A program made the position numbers and the translations under genes. The notes under the pieces were generated by a model. The model searched no databases. It saw only the letters and a list, made by a program, of their open reading frames with translations, and was not told the origin of the DNA. DNA of 64,000 nucleotides from Myxococcales bacterium (GTDB taxonomy: Bacteria; Myxococcota_A; Polyangia; Polyangiales; GCA-016699535), in NCBI GenBank assembly GCA_020633325.1, contig JACKDX010000001.1:62001-126000 (forward strand), in the 5' to 3' direction. The first letter of the stretch is position 1. Every line of letters starts with the position of its first letter. Of this stretch, positions 9,260 through 17,783 are shown in pieces.

Positions 9260-9294
9260 TGTAATATTTACCGTTATAATAACGCATATGTCAA
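9253..9294. promoter_or_regulatory. Face-to-face leaderless promoters with central palindrome
   Basis: Plus strand: TTGACA at 9253-9258, 16-base spacer, TATAAT at 9275-9280, then seven bases to the ATG at 9288. Minus strand: TTGACA (9294-9289), 18-base spacer, TAAATA (9270-9265), then five bases to the ATG at 9259. Each -35 box overlaps the opposite gene's start codon (TTGACAT and ATGTCAA). A perfect palindrome CGTTATAATAACG occupies 9272-9284 and covers the plus -10 box, a natural operator. Confidence 0.75.
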
Positions 9295-9716
9295 CCTTTT
9301 TCATGCCAGCGCCCTTATATGTGGCGCATCTGCGGCAACACTCGAGTGAATCCGTGCGGGCGTTGTGCGTCCTGGCTGGAGTGCCCTGTAAAGCCACAGG
9401 TGCATGGGCTGAACGCCAAATCGAAATCACAGCAGCTGAAAAGCTGTGCATTGTGGCTGAGCCGGGCGCAACGGGCAGCGTCAGGATTTCCATGAAACGC
9501 CGTTCTGCGCGTCAGGACGCCCGCACCGCACTGGCGGTTCTGGCCTATGGCTTGCACGATCTGGTTGCCAAACAGAGCGTGAAAGGCCAATCATGGACAC
9601 GTGTGAAGCCGCCACCTGGACGCCCCAAGCTCGGACGTCGTCCTCTTTCCAATGCTGAGAGGCAGCGCCGTTTCCGCCTCCGCCATCGTACATCCGCCTG
9701 CGAGCGGACCTCCTAG
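9288..9716 (+). CDS. Hypothetical partner of the nucleotidyltransferase, candidate antitoxin/regulator
   Basis: The 142-residue product starts MSTFFMPAPLYVAHLRQ at the ATG that lies seven bases after a consensus -10 box. A middle helical segment (RQDARTALAVLAYGLHDLV) is followed by a basic Pro/Arg-rich tail, GRPKLGRRPLSNAERQRRFR, that resembles a DNA- or RNA-binding tail found on small mobile-element proteins. It is divergent from the nucleotidyltransferase gene, and the two share one 28-base intergenic region, which argues for joint control. I do not recognise a named family; the antitoxin role is inferred only from position and the basic tail. Confidence 0.6.
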   Translation: MSTFFMPAPLYVAHLRQHSSESVRALCVLAGVPCKATGAWAERQIEITAAEKLCIVAEPGATGSVRISMKRRSARQDARTALAVLAYGLHDLVAKQSVKGQSWTRVKPPPGRPKLGRRPLSNAERQRRFRLRHRTSACERTS

Positions 9717-9885
9717 CAGAAGTGGCCGCGTAGCATGCCGTCCAAGGTGTGCTTCCACGCCATTATGGACAGGCACCAACTATCATTCTGACCCTGTGAA
9801 TCTCGATTTTCAATGTTGGCTATCCCGCCAAGCAGGTGATAACCGGTTCAGTCAAGCATGAATCCCAAATGAATGCCCTAGTTCA

Positions 9886-10105
9886 TTAAGGCAAACATGT
9901 ATCAGGAGAGTTAGCGGTAGGCGTCACCCTAATCGGACCGTTTTCCTCAGTCGTTGCATAACGCTTACGCACCATTACCTGGCAATCTCCGCAGTGTTCC
10001 CGATCGGTGTCTAAATCAATACGCGTCTGGTATCCACAACTTGTTGTGTCCGTCTTCTTCTTGCACACACACTGACCCTCCTCGCCGCCCCAAAACCCCG
10101 GCAGA
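9886..10105 (-). pseudogene. Possible 3' remnant of a Cys-rich secreted protein gene
   Basis: Right after the stop of the SBBP gene, another minus-strand frame reads HSLPGFWGGEEGQCVCKKKT, then TSCGYQTRIDLDTDREHCGDC and a tail ending DTCLP with a TAA at 9886. It has six or more cysteines and a D.D...CG.C pattern like other secreted proteins here, but no start or signal peptide of its own. It may be the end of a gene whose front is lost, or a chance open frame. Confidence 0.3.
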
Positions 10106-11581
10106 CTATGGTTCGGTTGTGCGCACTAAAAAGATATCGGCGCCGCCGACGCTAGTAAGCACCTCCCCTGCCAACTCGATGCTTGCGCGGTACCATCCCG
10201 TCAGATACATGGCCCCGTCGCTGTCGAATGCTAACCCGTGCCCTCGATCTTCGCTGCTGCCGCCGTACTTCTGCCAGCCAGCAAATGCGCCCGTAAGCGC
10301 ATCGTAAGCCACCACGAAGGCATCCCACCCGCCATTGCTACTAAATGGAGCACCATCGACATTAAAATCCAAGGGAAAGTCTCCGCACAAGAGCACTTTG
10401 TCTGACTCGGTTACGTAGATGTCGCGAATCACATCATTATTGGTGCCACCGAATTGTGTTGACCATTGGACTTGTCCTGTGGAGGCGTCCAAGCTCGCTA
10501 AAAAGCCGTCGGTCCCGCCGTTCGACACATGAGTGCCTGTGCCAAAATCTATCTCTTGATCGAAATCGCCACCCACCAACAACTGATTGTTGCCTCCAAG
10601 CGCGACAACGCGTCCAGTTTCGTTTCCTGCGGAGCCGGCGCTTTGCGACCATTGAAACGCCCCACCACTATCGAAAGCCGTAATAAACACATCACTACCC
10701 GTCGCCCCAGGTCCGCCAAAAGGAGACGCCCCGCTGTACGTGCCGGTAATAAAATGCATGCCGTCAGCCGCCGCAACAATTCCAAAGCCCACTTCTGATG
10801 CGCTGGTGCCGTATCCATTTAGCCAAATAGAAGCGCCTGTATCGCCGTCGTACTTGCCAACTAGGATGTCAGTGGACAGATTCACGGAAACCAGTAGACC
10901 AAGCCACCCGGTGAACGCACCCACGAAATACACATCACCATTGCCGTCAATGGAAATATCAAACGCCATAACGCCGACTTCGTCAGTACCGCCGAGCGAC
11001 TCGCTCCAGCGGAGGTTTCCGTTCGCGTCGTAGCTAAGGAAGCTACTGATCTCGCCTGTCAATAAGGCAGTGGCCCCAATTACAACGTTGTCATTTGAAT
11101 CGATGGCGAGCTGCTGCACCAGCTTGTTTGCTCCTGCCATTGGTATCATTTGCGACCAACGGTGAGCTCCATTCGAAGAGAAACTTGCCAAAAATATGTC
11201 GCTGGCATCAACGCCCAGTAATGCCCCGCCTCCGAAATCAATGCGATTCTCGAAAGTCCCCGCTATATAAATATTGTTTGCGCTATCAACGCCCATGACG
11301 GAGACGAGGTCCCAATCCGTACCGCCAAAGCTCTGGGCCCACTGTTGGATGCAATCGTTGCAACTGCCACCGCAGTCCACGCCGCTCTCATCGCCATTCT
11401 GTTGCCCATCCGTACATGATGGTTCAACGGAGCTGTCGGGAAGGGAACTATCGGGAACTGAGCTGTCGGGAACGGAGCCGTCTGGTGCAGACGTATTACT
11501 GTGCGGATCGTAGCCAAGGCGTCCGCAGGACGTTAGGACAACCAGGGGGAGCAACCGCAACCAAATTCTAACGCAAGCCAC
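10106..11581 (-). CDS. SBBP beta-propeller lipoprotein
   Basis: A GTG start at 11581 gives MACVRIWLRLLPLVVLTSCG, a clear lipoprotein signal with LTSC lipobox (Cys about 19). Then comes a low-complexity linker of DSSVPDSSLP repeats, a Cys-rich motif DESGVDCGGSCNDC, and about eight repeats of roughly 45-50 residues with the SBBP pattern (D..NN.Y..G.F, FGGG and so on), for example DSANNIYIAGTF, DGNGDVYFVGAF and DSDGAMYLTGWY. The protein should be anchored to the outer membrane with a beta-propeller exposed. Ligand unknown. It is the main gene in the island between the two junction repeats. Confidence 0.88.
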   Translation of the reverse strand: MACVRIWLRLLPLVVLTSCGRLGYDPHSNTSAPDGSVPDSSVPDSSLPDSSVEPSCTDGQQNGDESGVDCGGSCNDCIQQWAQSFGGTDWDLVSVMGVDSANNIYIAGTFENRIDFGGGALLGVDASDIFLASFSSNGAHRWSQMIPMAGANKLVQQLAIDSNDNVVIGATALLTGEISSFLSYDANGNLRWSESLGGTDEVGVMAFDISIDGNGDVYFVGAFTGWLGLLVSVNLSTDILVGKYDGDTGASIWLNGYGTSASEVGFGIVAAADGMHFITGTYSGASPFGGPGATGSDVFITAFDSGGAFQWSQSAGSAGNETGRVVALGGNNQLLVGGDFDQEIDFGTGTHVSNGGTDGFLASLDASTGQVQWSTQFGGTNNDVIRDIYVTESDKVLLCGDFPLDFNVDGAPFSSNGGWDAFVVAYDALTGAFAGWQKYGGSSEDRGHGLAFDSDGAMYLTGWYRASIELAGEVLTSVGGADIFLVRTTEP

Positions 11582-11889
11582 ACTTCATTTTGACAGGAAA
11601 GCTCCGGCGGTGCTAGCAAGCAACCATCTTCGCGGATGCGCATCGTTGCATAGACAATCCGCATGTAGGTTGGACTCCGTCCCTTGTATACACAGCCGCA
11701 CTGCTCTGGGTTTTCTATAACCTGTCTTGGGGCGTTCTTACGGGTGGCCCAACTTGCCTGACTTCGGGAGTTGGGCCACAGGAACAATCCATCGGCACGC
11801 TCTAAGCAGGCGCAGCGGGGCGAAACCCACGGCGTTTGCAGCGGTAGGCCACCTTGTACTCTTCGCCGTAATTCTCGCATATAAAACGA
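11582..11889. other. Intergenic stretch with no convincing gene
   Basis: Several open frames cross these 308 bases on both strands, but none has a recognisable protein pattern or a ribosome-binding site. The stretch ends where homology to the 3' part of the P1 peptidase gene begins. Confidence 0.5.
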
Positions 11890-11994
11890 GCCGAGGATAT
11901 GCGAGGGGCGCATGGCAACTTCTGTCCAGCGCTTCCATTAGATGAGGTGACGCATTTAGCAAAATGGCTAAGCGGAGCGACCCCGCCCGTTTAG
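11890..11994 (+). pseudogene. 3' remnant of a second P1 peptidase gene
   Basis: The plus strand reads AEDMRGAHGNFCPALPLDEV, then LAKWLSGATPPV and stop, matching the last 35 residues of the P1 peptidase at 6929-8125. Bases before 11890 have no similarity, so only the tail remains. The TAG stop overlaps the stop of the Ddl-like gene on the other strand. Third-position differences show that the two copies diverged under protein constraint before one was truncated. Confidence 0.8.
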
Positions 11995-12015
11995 CGGCGT
12001 TCGAGACGGCGCTCT
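11890..12015. repeat. Gene-junction repeat, copy 2
   Basis: Second copy of the tail-to-tail junction described at 8021-8147, running from the P1 peptidase remnant into the C-terminal codons of the Ddl-like gene (RRLERR). Similarity stops near 12015. The two copies are direct repeats about 3.9 kb apart. Confidence 0.8.
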
Positions 12016-14024
12016 TTTTGCCGCTCACGGTACCGACGCAGCGCTGGGGCCAATATTTCTCCGATAAGCCCGCGATAATCAATGCCCGCGGCCTCGGCGA
12101 TCACACACAGATCCGAAAATCCCGGTGTTAGACCAGGGAGTGGATTACATTCCACAAAACTGACGCGCCCTTCTTGGTCCAAACGAAAATCGATCCTCGC
12201 AATGTCTCGACAACCGAGTGCCATGAACACGCCGCGTGCCGCGCGCTCAAGCTCCCTATGAAGCACCATGTCAATGTTAGCCGGCACTTCAAAGCGAATG
12301 TCGCGGCCTTCAAACTTGTGCGCGTACGAATATACTGGATACCGATCCGACGTGTCCGTAAATAGCACCTCCATCGCCGGCAACACGCGCGGACGTTTCT
12401 CTCCCAAAAGAGCCACCGTAAACTCTCGGCCGGGCAGATATGTTTCTACAAGCATGGGTTGCCGATACTTTTCAAGCCCCTGACGCGCTAAGTCACGCAG
12501 CTCTGACTCCGATTCGGCTACATTCGTGAGAAATATGCCTTTTGAGCTGCCCTCATGAAGTGGTTTCACGATCACTGGAAACGAAAGCTCAGGAGGAATG
12601 CGCTCTTTCCCCGTATGGATTACCATCCCTTCCGGCGTATGAAATCCCGCCTGCCTCACTAACCGCTTGGCGAGCCCCTTATCGAGCGCCAAAGAAAGCG
12701 CCGTGGGATCAGAACCCGTGTAGGGAATTCCAAGCAACTCCAACAGAGCGGGGACCTGCGCCTCACGGGCGCGACCTTCAATCCCTTCAGCGACGTTAAA
12801 TACAACATCGAGATTCTGCAGCGGAAGAATCGATGGCAACTCCGGTGTGGCTTGGAGTTCTAAGACCTCGTGTCCGTAGGAAACAATAGCCTCCTTGATG
12901 GCCGCAATCGTTTCAGGTGAGTCAAACTCTGCGTCCGCATCGCTATGTGAGGAAGCGCTTTCACTCTTTAAATTGAAAATGAGACCAATGCGCAAGGTGG
13001 CGCGCCGACGGGGCATTCGGCTCCTTGAGACCGGCATACCATAGCGATCCGCGGCACTTCGCACGACCGCCTCAAGCACCAACTCAGGCGTGTTTAGCCC
13101 CGCCATCGCACCGGAGGCGTACACGGAAGCGCCTTGCTCAAGGCTGGGCAGCGCATTGACCTCAATAAAGTATACCTCGCCACTCTCTGCGATCCTAAAA
13201 TCAATCCTGCCTAGATCGTGCACGCCTAGCACCTTGAACACGGTGTGGGCGAGAGCCATCACCCGGCAGCGCTCTTGTTCGCTGAGCTTGGCGGGCACCT
13301 CGACATGCACAGCGTCACTGCATGTCGTTTTCAATTCAAAATCATACACCTGGTACTTGCGATGCTTAGTCACGCGCTCGTCAATACGGTAGGATGCTGG
13401 CTCTAAGACACCGCCGGTTTTCGACGAACCTCGTTCCAAAAACGGCACCACGATGTCACGACCGACAATAAATTCTTCAAGCAACACTCCCGCTGGAAAT
13501 CGCGGAAGCAACTCCACTACACGAGCCCATAGCTGGTCCTTGGAGTCCACGACAGAGTTTGCCGTAATGCCCATCGAACTCCCTTCATAGTTGGGCTTCA
13601 CGATGAGAGGAAATCGCACTGGCTGATCATTGAGCGCTGCCAAATCGTGAACGACGATTCCTTTCGGCGACGTAATACCGTGGGGCGTAAGCAGCATTTT
13701 GGTTAGCTGCTTATCTAGTGTGAGCGCACAGGTGTAGGCATCGGAGCCAGTAAACGGCAGGCCGAGACGATCAAATAGCGCTGGAAAAAATGCTTCTCGG
13801 AATCGGCCGTGAGAACCTTCTGCGGTGTTAAACACCAAATCGGGACCAAGCGCCTCAAGGCGGGCAACCACACGCGATGCCGGCCCGGACACCTCGATGG
13901 GCTCAACATCATGCCCGAGCGAGCGCAGCCCATCGGTGATCTTACCCACCGTCTCTGGCGTATCGAATTCCGCCTCGTCCTCACTCTTGGACAGTTGAAG
14001 ATTATGGGTAAATGCAATGCGCAT
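11991..14024 (-). CDS. Tandem D-Ala-D-Ala ligase-like protein with two ATP-grasp modules
   Basis: ATG at 14024 starts MRIAFTHNLQLS, matching how ligases of this family begin; the frame extends 16 codons further. Two homologous halves are fused. The first has FNTAEG, FTGSDAYTCALTLDK, KPNYEGSSMGIT and FIEVNALPSLEQGAS; the second has FNVAEG, YTGSDPTALSLALDK, KPLHEGSSKGIF, ETYLPGREFTVALLG and FVECNPLPGLTPG. These are the nucleotide- and Mg-binding signatures of D-Ala-D-Ala ligases. The first half carries GRDIVVP where GREFTV is usual. The enzyme should be cytoplasmic and join amino acids or small peptides; an atypical substrate is plausible because the halves differ. Convergent with the P1 peptidase remnant. 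Confidence 0.88.
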   Translation of the reverse strand: MRIAFTHNLQLSKSEDEAEFDTPETVGKITDGLRSLGHDVEPIEVSGPASRVVARLEALGPDLVFNTAEGSHGRFREAFFPALFDRLGLPFTGSDAYTCALTLDKQLTKMLLTPHGITSPKGIVVHDLAALNDQPVRFPLIVKPNYEGSSMGITANSVVDSKDQLWARVVELLPRFPAGVLLEEFIVGRDIVVPFLERGSSKTGGVLEPASYRIDERVTKHRKYQVYDFELKTTCSDAVHVEVPAKLSEQERCRVMALAHTVFKVLGVHDLGRIDFRIAESGEVYFIEVNALPSLEQGASVYASGAMAGLNTPELVLEAVVRSAADRYGMPVSRSRMPRRRATLRIGLIFNLKSESASSHSDADAEFDSPETIAAIKEAIVSYGHEVLELQATPELPSILPLQNLDVVFNVAEGIEGRAREAQVPALLELLGIPYTGSDPTALSLALDKGLAKRLVRQAGFHTPEGMVIHTGKERIPPELSFPVIVKPLHEGSSKGIFLTNVAESESELRDLARQGLEKYRQPMLVETYLPGREFTVALLGEKRPRVLPAMEVLFTDTSDRYPVYSYAHKFEGRDIRFEVPANIDMVLHRELERAARGVFMALGCRDIARIDFRLDQEGRVSFVECNPLPGLTPGFSDLCVIAEAAGIDYRGLIGEILAPALRRYRERQKERRLERR

Positions 14025-14114
14025 CCGCAAATCTCGGTAGTGTTGGCACGATACCACTTTCCGCGCCCCCAACCCACATTGACGCGAAATACATCTGAGG
14101 CTATCTCAACACGG

Positions 14115-15002
14115 ATGGCTCTATTGCGGCGGGTGCTCAAACGATTTCACGAGATCGGTGGGCCGTTGATAAGCGCGGGCATTGCATTTTATGCTTTTTT
14201 GTCAGCCGCTCCCTTGGCCGTCATTGCCGTGGCCATCGCCGGGATGGTGTTTGGCGAAACTGCTGCCCGTGGCGAGCTCCATGCGGGATTGGTGCGTTAT
14301 CTCGGGGCGGAAGGCGCCGGTCTCGCCACGCGGCTGATTTTGTCCACGCATGACTCGGCCCAGGGCCTATGGGCCTCGGCGATCAGTTTGGTGATCATGG
14401 CATTTGCCGCAAGCCGCTTGTTTGCGGAGCTTGAACGCGCGCTCAATCTCGTGTGGGGTATCGCGCCTAAGAAGCCCGAGGGGCTTCGCAATAAGACCAA
14501 GGCAATTTTCAATAAGCGTATGCGAGCTTTTGCGTACGTCCTAGCGGCATCGCTCGGACTCATGGCGGTGCTTTTGGCCAAAATGCTAACGGACGCCTTG
14601 CTTGCGGTTGCCCCGGGCACACTACTCACCCACCCGCTCGTTATTGATTTTTTGCAATTTGCCGGCTTGATAGTGACACTGACCGGCTTCAACGCGGTGG
14701 TGTTTGCAAACCTGCCACGCACCGATCTTTCGTGGCGCGATGTGAGGGTCGGTGCCATCGTGACTGCATTCCTGGTCGCCGTGGGTGCCTTGGTCGCAGG
14801 GCTGTACACACGCCAGGCCACGCTGACATCAACGTATGGCGCAGCTGGCACCTTCGCGCTAATACTGATATGGGCCTATTACTCTTGCCAGGTATTCGTC
14901 TTAGGGGCGGTCTTCACTTGCATTTGGACCGGTGAACATTCTATGACCACCCACAACGAGTTCGAGCATCATGCCGCAACCTCCCACCACACAGTATCCT
15001 AA
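14115..15002 (+). CDS. YihY/BrkB-family membrane protein
   Basis: ATG at 14115 (MALLRRVLKRFHEIGG) fits the family start; the longer open frame from 13809 is antisense to the Ddl-like gene. The 295-residue product has about six transmembrane segments and family landmarks ISAGIAFYAFLSAAPL, FAELERALNLVWG, LPRTDLSWRDVRVGA and STYGAAGTFALILIWAYYS. The family was once called ribonuclease BN; its biochemical role is uncertain, possibly transport or envelope maintenance. It overlaps the next gene by 32 bases, which suggests co-expression. Confidence 0.88.
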   Translation: MALLRRVLKRFHEIGGPLISAGIAFYAFLSAAPLAVIAVAIAGMVFGETAARGELHAGLVRYLGAEGAGLATRLILSTHDSAQGLWASAISLVIMAFAASRLFAELERALNLVWGIAPKKPEGLRNKTKAIFNKRMRAFAYVLAASLGLMAVLLAKMLTDALLAVAPGTLLTHPLVIDFLQFAGLIVTLTGFNAVVFANLPRTDLSWRDVRVGAIVTAFLVAVGALVAGLYTRQATLTSTYGAAGTFALILIWAYYSCQVFVLGAVFTCIWTGEHSMTTHNEFEHHAATSHHTVS

Positions 15003-16185
15003 AACTTCAGCGCCACGCTCTTCAAGTATGCGCGTGGGACAGTTGTTTGGCGTTGAAATCCGGCTCGATTTCAGCGTGGTTATTATCTTCGGCTTGATCG
15101 TGTACAGCCTTGCCGCGGGTGTATTTGCAGATTGGCATCCGTCGTGGTCCGTGAGCCTCAAATGGAGCGCGGCTTTCGCCGCTGGGGTGTTGTTTCTAGT
15201 ATCACTTTTGCTGCATGAACTTGCTCATTCTGTAGTCGCCAAGGCGCGAGGTATCCCCGTCCCAAGGATCACGCTGTTCTTGTTTGGCGGCGTTTCTGAA
15301 ATGCAGCATGAGCCTAAATCGCCCGGTGCGGAATTTATCGTCGCGATCGTTGGCCCGATCACCAGCTTAGTTATTGGCGCCGCGTGTGTGGGATTGGCGC
15401 TTTGGATGACGGGCACAGGATTGTATGACCAGCTCTTGGCGGATCCCGAGCGTGCACTCAGTCATCTAAAACCCTGGCCCACGCTGTTGCTTTGGCTTGG
15501 ACCCATCAATATCGTGCTCGGCGTTTTCAATATGATTCCTGGTTTTCCTTTGGATGGCGGTCGCGTGCTGCGTGCCATTCTCTGGTGGCTCATGGATGAT
15601 GTGCGTCGGGCTACTTTGTGGGCATCCAATGTGGGTCGCCTCATGGCGTGGATATTGATGGGATTCGGGGTCGTGAACGCCTTTGGTGGCCAGTTTGTCC
15701 AGGGACTGTGGCTCGTATTGATCGGGTGGTTTCTGTACAATGCAGCTCGGAATTCCTACACGCAAATGGTGCTTCGGCAAACGGTCTCCGCTCTCAGTGT
15801 GCGCGATCTGATGCGGACGCGATTTGGCGTGGTGCAGGGTGACATGTTGCTTTCGCAATTCGTCAGTGAGCATCTCTTGAGAAGCGGACAAACGGCGTGG
15901 CCTGTGATGGGATTTAATCGTCCCGTGGGATTGATCACCTTTGAGGACGTACAGCGGGTGAACGACCCACACGATCCCAACTTGCGCGTCCGCGACGCTA
16001 TGAGTCCCTTGACCACGATGATCGAACCGGGGGTTTCCGGACGAGATGCGCTACAGATCCTTGCCGCTTCGGCAATGGACCCCATTCCAGTAGTAGAAAA
16101 CTCCGAGGTCGTGGGCCTGCTTCATCGGAGTGACCTCGGAAAGTGGTTTGCGCTGCGCGAACTGGACCGGGAGAACAATCGCTAG
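14971..16185 (+). CDS. Site-2 protease-like zinc metallopeptidase (M50) with CBS domains
   Basis: An intramembrane protease of the M50B group. HELAH (His82, Glu83, His86) supplies two zinc ligands and the general base, and NMIPGFPLDGGRVLRA has the conserved LDG Asp. Six hydrophobic segments occupy residues about 30-250, followed by two CBS motifs (LSVRDLMRTR and LRVRDAMSPL) typical of Rip3-like members, which sense nucleotides. The likely role is regulated cleavage of membrane-bound factors. The ATG at 14971 lies inside the end of brkB; a second ATG at 15028 would remove a polar leader. Its stop overlaps that of the convergent persulfide dioxygenase gene. Confidence 0.9.
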   Translation: MPQPPTTQYPKTSAPRSSSMRVGQLFGVEIRLDFSVVIIFGLIVYSLAAGVFADWHPSWSVSLKWSAAFAAGVLFLVSLLLHELAHSVVAKARGIPVPRITLFLFGGVSEMQHEPKSPGAEFIVAIVGPITSLVIGAACVGLALWMTGTGLYDQLLADPERALSHLKPWPTLLLWLGPINIVLGVFNMIPGFPLDGGRVLRAILWWLMDDVRRATLWASNVGRLMAWILMGFGVVNAFGGQFVQGLWLVLIGWFLYNAARNSYTQMVLRQTVSALSVRDLMRTRFGVVQGDMLLSQFVSEHLLRSGQTAWPVMGFNRPVGLITFEDVQRVNDPHDPNLRVRDAMSPLTTMIEPGVSGRDALQILAASAMDPIPVVENSEVVGLLHRSDLGKWFALRELDRENNR

Positions 16186-16880
16186 GCGACCGGGCCGTTA
16201 GTATCTCGTCCACAAGCGAGGTTGGCAGGCACCGCGACTTGGATGTGTTTGGGTGCTGCAAGTTTGAGATCTGCCATGATGCTTACGAATTCCTCCTTGG
16301 ACTTGCCGGAAACCCGAGGATTGAATCGTTTTTCTTCGCCTATGGTGCTCACGGTAAGCCCTCGGTAATCATGTCCGGGCCATACGCGGGTCTCATCGGG
16401 CAGGTCGAACAGCACCTTCGTGATTGACTGGTAGAGCTGCTCGGAGTTTCCGTTTTGAAAATCTGTGCGGCCAGTACCGCGGATGAGCAGCGCATCGCCT
16501 GTAAACACATGCCCCGGCAAGTAGTAGCTTAAACTGTCCGCCGTATGCCCCGGGGTTCCTAGCGCCTTGATTTGCAACTGACCAATAAAGAGCTCATCCC
16601 CATGTGCGATGGGACGCTGTACGCAGGTTGCGCCCTCCTCTGACGCGACGGTCACAGCGCCAGTGCGCTCGCTGAGAGCACCGGCACCGGTGATGTGATC
16701 GGCATGCACGTGCGTATCCAAGACAAACTTCAGTGTGGCGCCAAGCTCACTTATTAAGGTCAGGTCTCGACTGACTTGCTCGCGAACCGGATCAATGATC
16801 AGAGCCTCGCCGGTGGCGTCATCGACCAAGAGGTACGTGTATGTCCAGCTGTCTGCGTCGAAGAGTTGTCGAAAAATCAT
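16182..16880 (-). CDS. Persulfide dioxygenase (ETHE1-like metallo-beta-lactamase fold)
   Basis: Oxidises glutathione persulfide to sulfite with iron and oxygen. Metal motif THVHADH gives His57, His59, Asp61 and His62; TPGHTADS, FTGDALLIRGTGRTDFQ and WPGHDY are the ETHE1 signatures that separate it from glyoxalase II. Length 232 is right for bacterial ETHE1/PDO. The start at 16880 (MIFRQLFDADSWTYTYLL) matches the family. No signal peptide, so it should be cytoplasmic. The divergent neighbour is a TauE-type sulfite exporter, which makes a metabolic pair. Confidence 0.92.
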   Translation of the reverse strand: MIFRQLFDADSWTYTYLLVDDATGEALIIDPVREQVSRDLTLISELGATLKFVLDTHVHADHITGAGALSERTGAVTVASEEGATCVQRPIAHGDELFIGQLQIKALGTPGHTADSLSYYLPGHVFTGDALLIRGTGRTDFQNGNSEQLYQSITKVLFDLPDETRVWPGHDYRGLTVSTIGEEKRFNPRVSGKSKEEFVSIMADLKLAAPKHIQVAVPANLACGRDTNGPVA

Positions 16881-17018
16881 AACTTACTCACTTTGCGTGA
16901 CAGAACACACTACAAAGGACTCCCATTGCGGGTGCGCAGCCCCATTATACCATAGCCGCACCCAGAATACTTAGGCCGACTATTGTCCCAGCACGCATCG
17001 CCGTGCGACGCTGCAAGC

Positions 17019-17783
17019 ATGCCAGCTGGGCCGATTTTGTACCTAGTGCTGCTTCTAAGCGCAGCTCTCGGCTTTTCGCTTGGTGCATTTGGTGGCGGAG
17101 GCACGCTGTTGGCTGTCCCTATGCTCATGTACGTCGCGGGCATGGATGCGAAAAACGCCATTGGGACATCCTTGCTCATTGTGGGCCTTACCAGCCTTGT
17201 GGCGGCGGGCATGTACTGGCGCGCTGGACGTGTCGAACTGCGAGCCGTTCTTATGTTGGGGCTGAGCGGTGCTCTTGGAGCGGTGCTTGGCGCACAGGTG
17301 ACCTCGTGGGTCAGTGATTTCGTACTCACGGTGCTTTTTGCAACGCTTATGCTTCTCGTAAGTCTTCGCATGCTTTTTTCGAGAGATTCCAAACGCACAG
17401 AAAAGCATGCCCAAGCCCGGCGCCGACCTATGGTCTTGCTGAGCGTGGGAACAGCCATTGGGTTTTTGACTGGATTTTTAGGCGTGGGAGGCGGGTTTCT
17501 GCTTGTTCCCGCCCTGGCTATCTTAGTAAATCTCCCCATGAAGCAAGCGGTAGGGACTTCGTTGGCCATAGTGACTCTAAATTCGACGCTTGGCTTTTTC
17601 GGGCATATGGCGGAGCTCAGCGTCAATCTCTGGTCAGCCGCGTCTCTTGCTCTGCCCGCTGCGGTAGGGGCATTGGTAGGCCAACGGCTCGCTCATCGGT
17701 GGTCCGAACAACGTATCCGCACGGGTTTTGCGGTACTCAGCATGCTAGTCGCCATAGGTATGCTCGCAAAAGAGCTGAGTTAA
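17019..17783 (+). CDS. TSUP (TauE/SafE) family transporter, probable sulfite exporter
   Basis: Integral membrane protein with about eight transmembrane segments arranged as two repeats. Family motifs are LGFSLGAFGGGGTLLAVP, AIGTSLLIVG, GFLTGFLGVGGGFLLVP and AVGTSLAIV. The ATG at 17019 is preferred; an in-frame TTG at 16983 is possible. Members export sulfite or other organosulfonate-derived anions. Its position, divergent from the sulfite-producing persulfide dioxygenase with 138 bases between, supports export of sulfite made from persulfides. It is convergent with and overlaps the PH-domain gene by four bases. Confidence 0.88.
   Translation: MPAGPILYLVLLLSAALGFSLGAFGGGGTLLAVPMLMYVAGMDAKNAIGTSLLIVGLTSLVAAGMYWRAGRVELRAVLMLGLSGALGAVLGAQVTSWVSDFVLTVLFATLMLLVSLRMLFSRDSKRTEKHAQARRRPMVLLSVGTAIGFLTGFLGVGGGFLLVPALAILVNLPMKQAVGTSLAIVTLNSTLGFFGHMAELSVNLWSAASLALPAAVGALVGQRLAHRWSEQRIRTGFAVLSMLVAIGMLAKELS

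Noticed and set aside
9260..9493. Longer N-terminus of the nucleotidyltransferase
   Set aside because: It overlaps the divergent gene and the promoter region, and it reads as antisense of that gene.
13809..14114. N-terminal extension of the BrkB frame
   Set aside because: It lies antisense to the well-supported Ddl-like gene, has no family similarity, and an ATG at 14115 gives a normal BrkB start.
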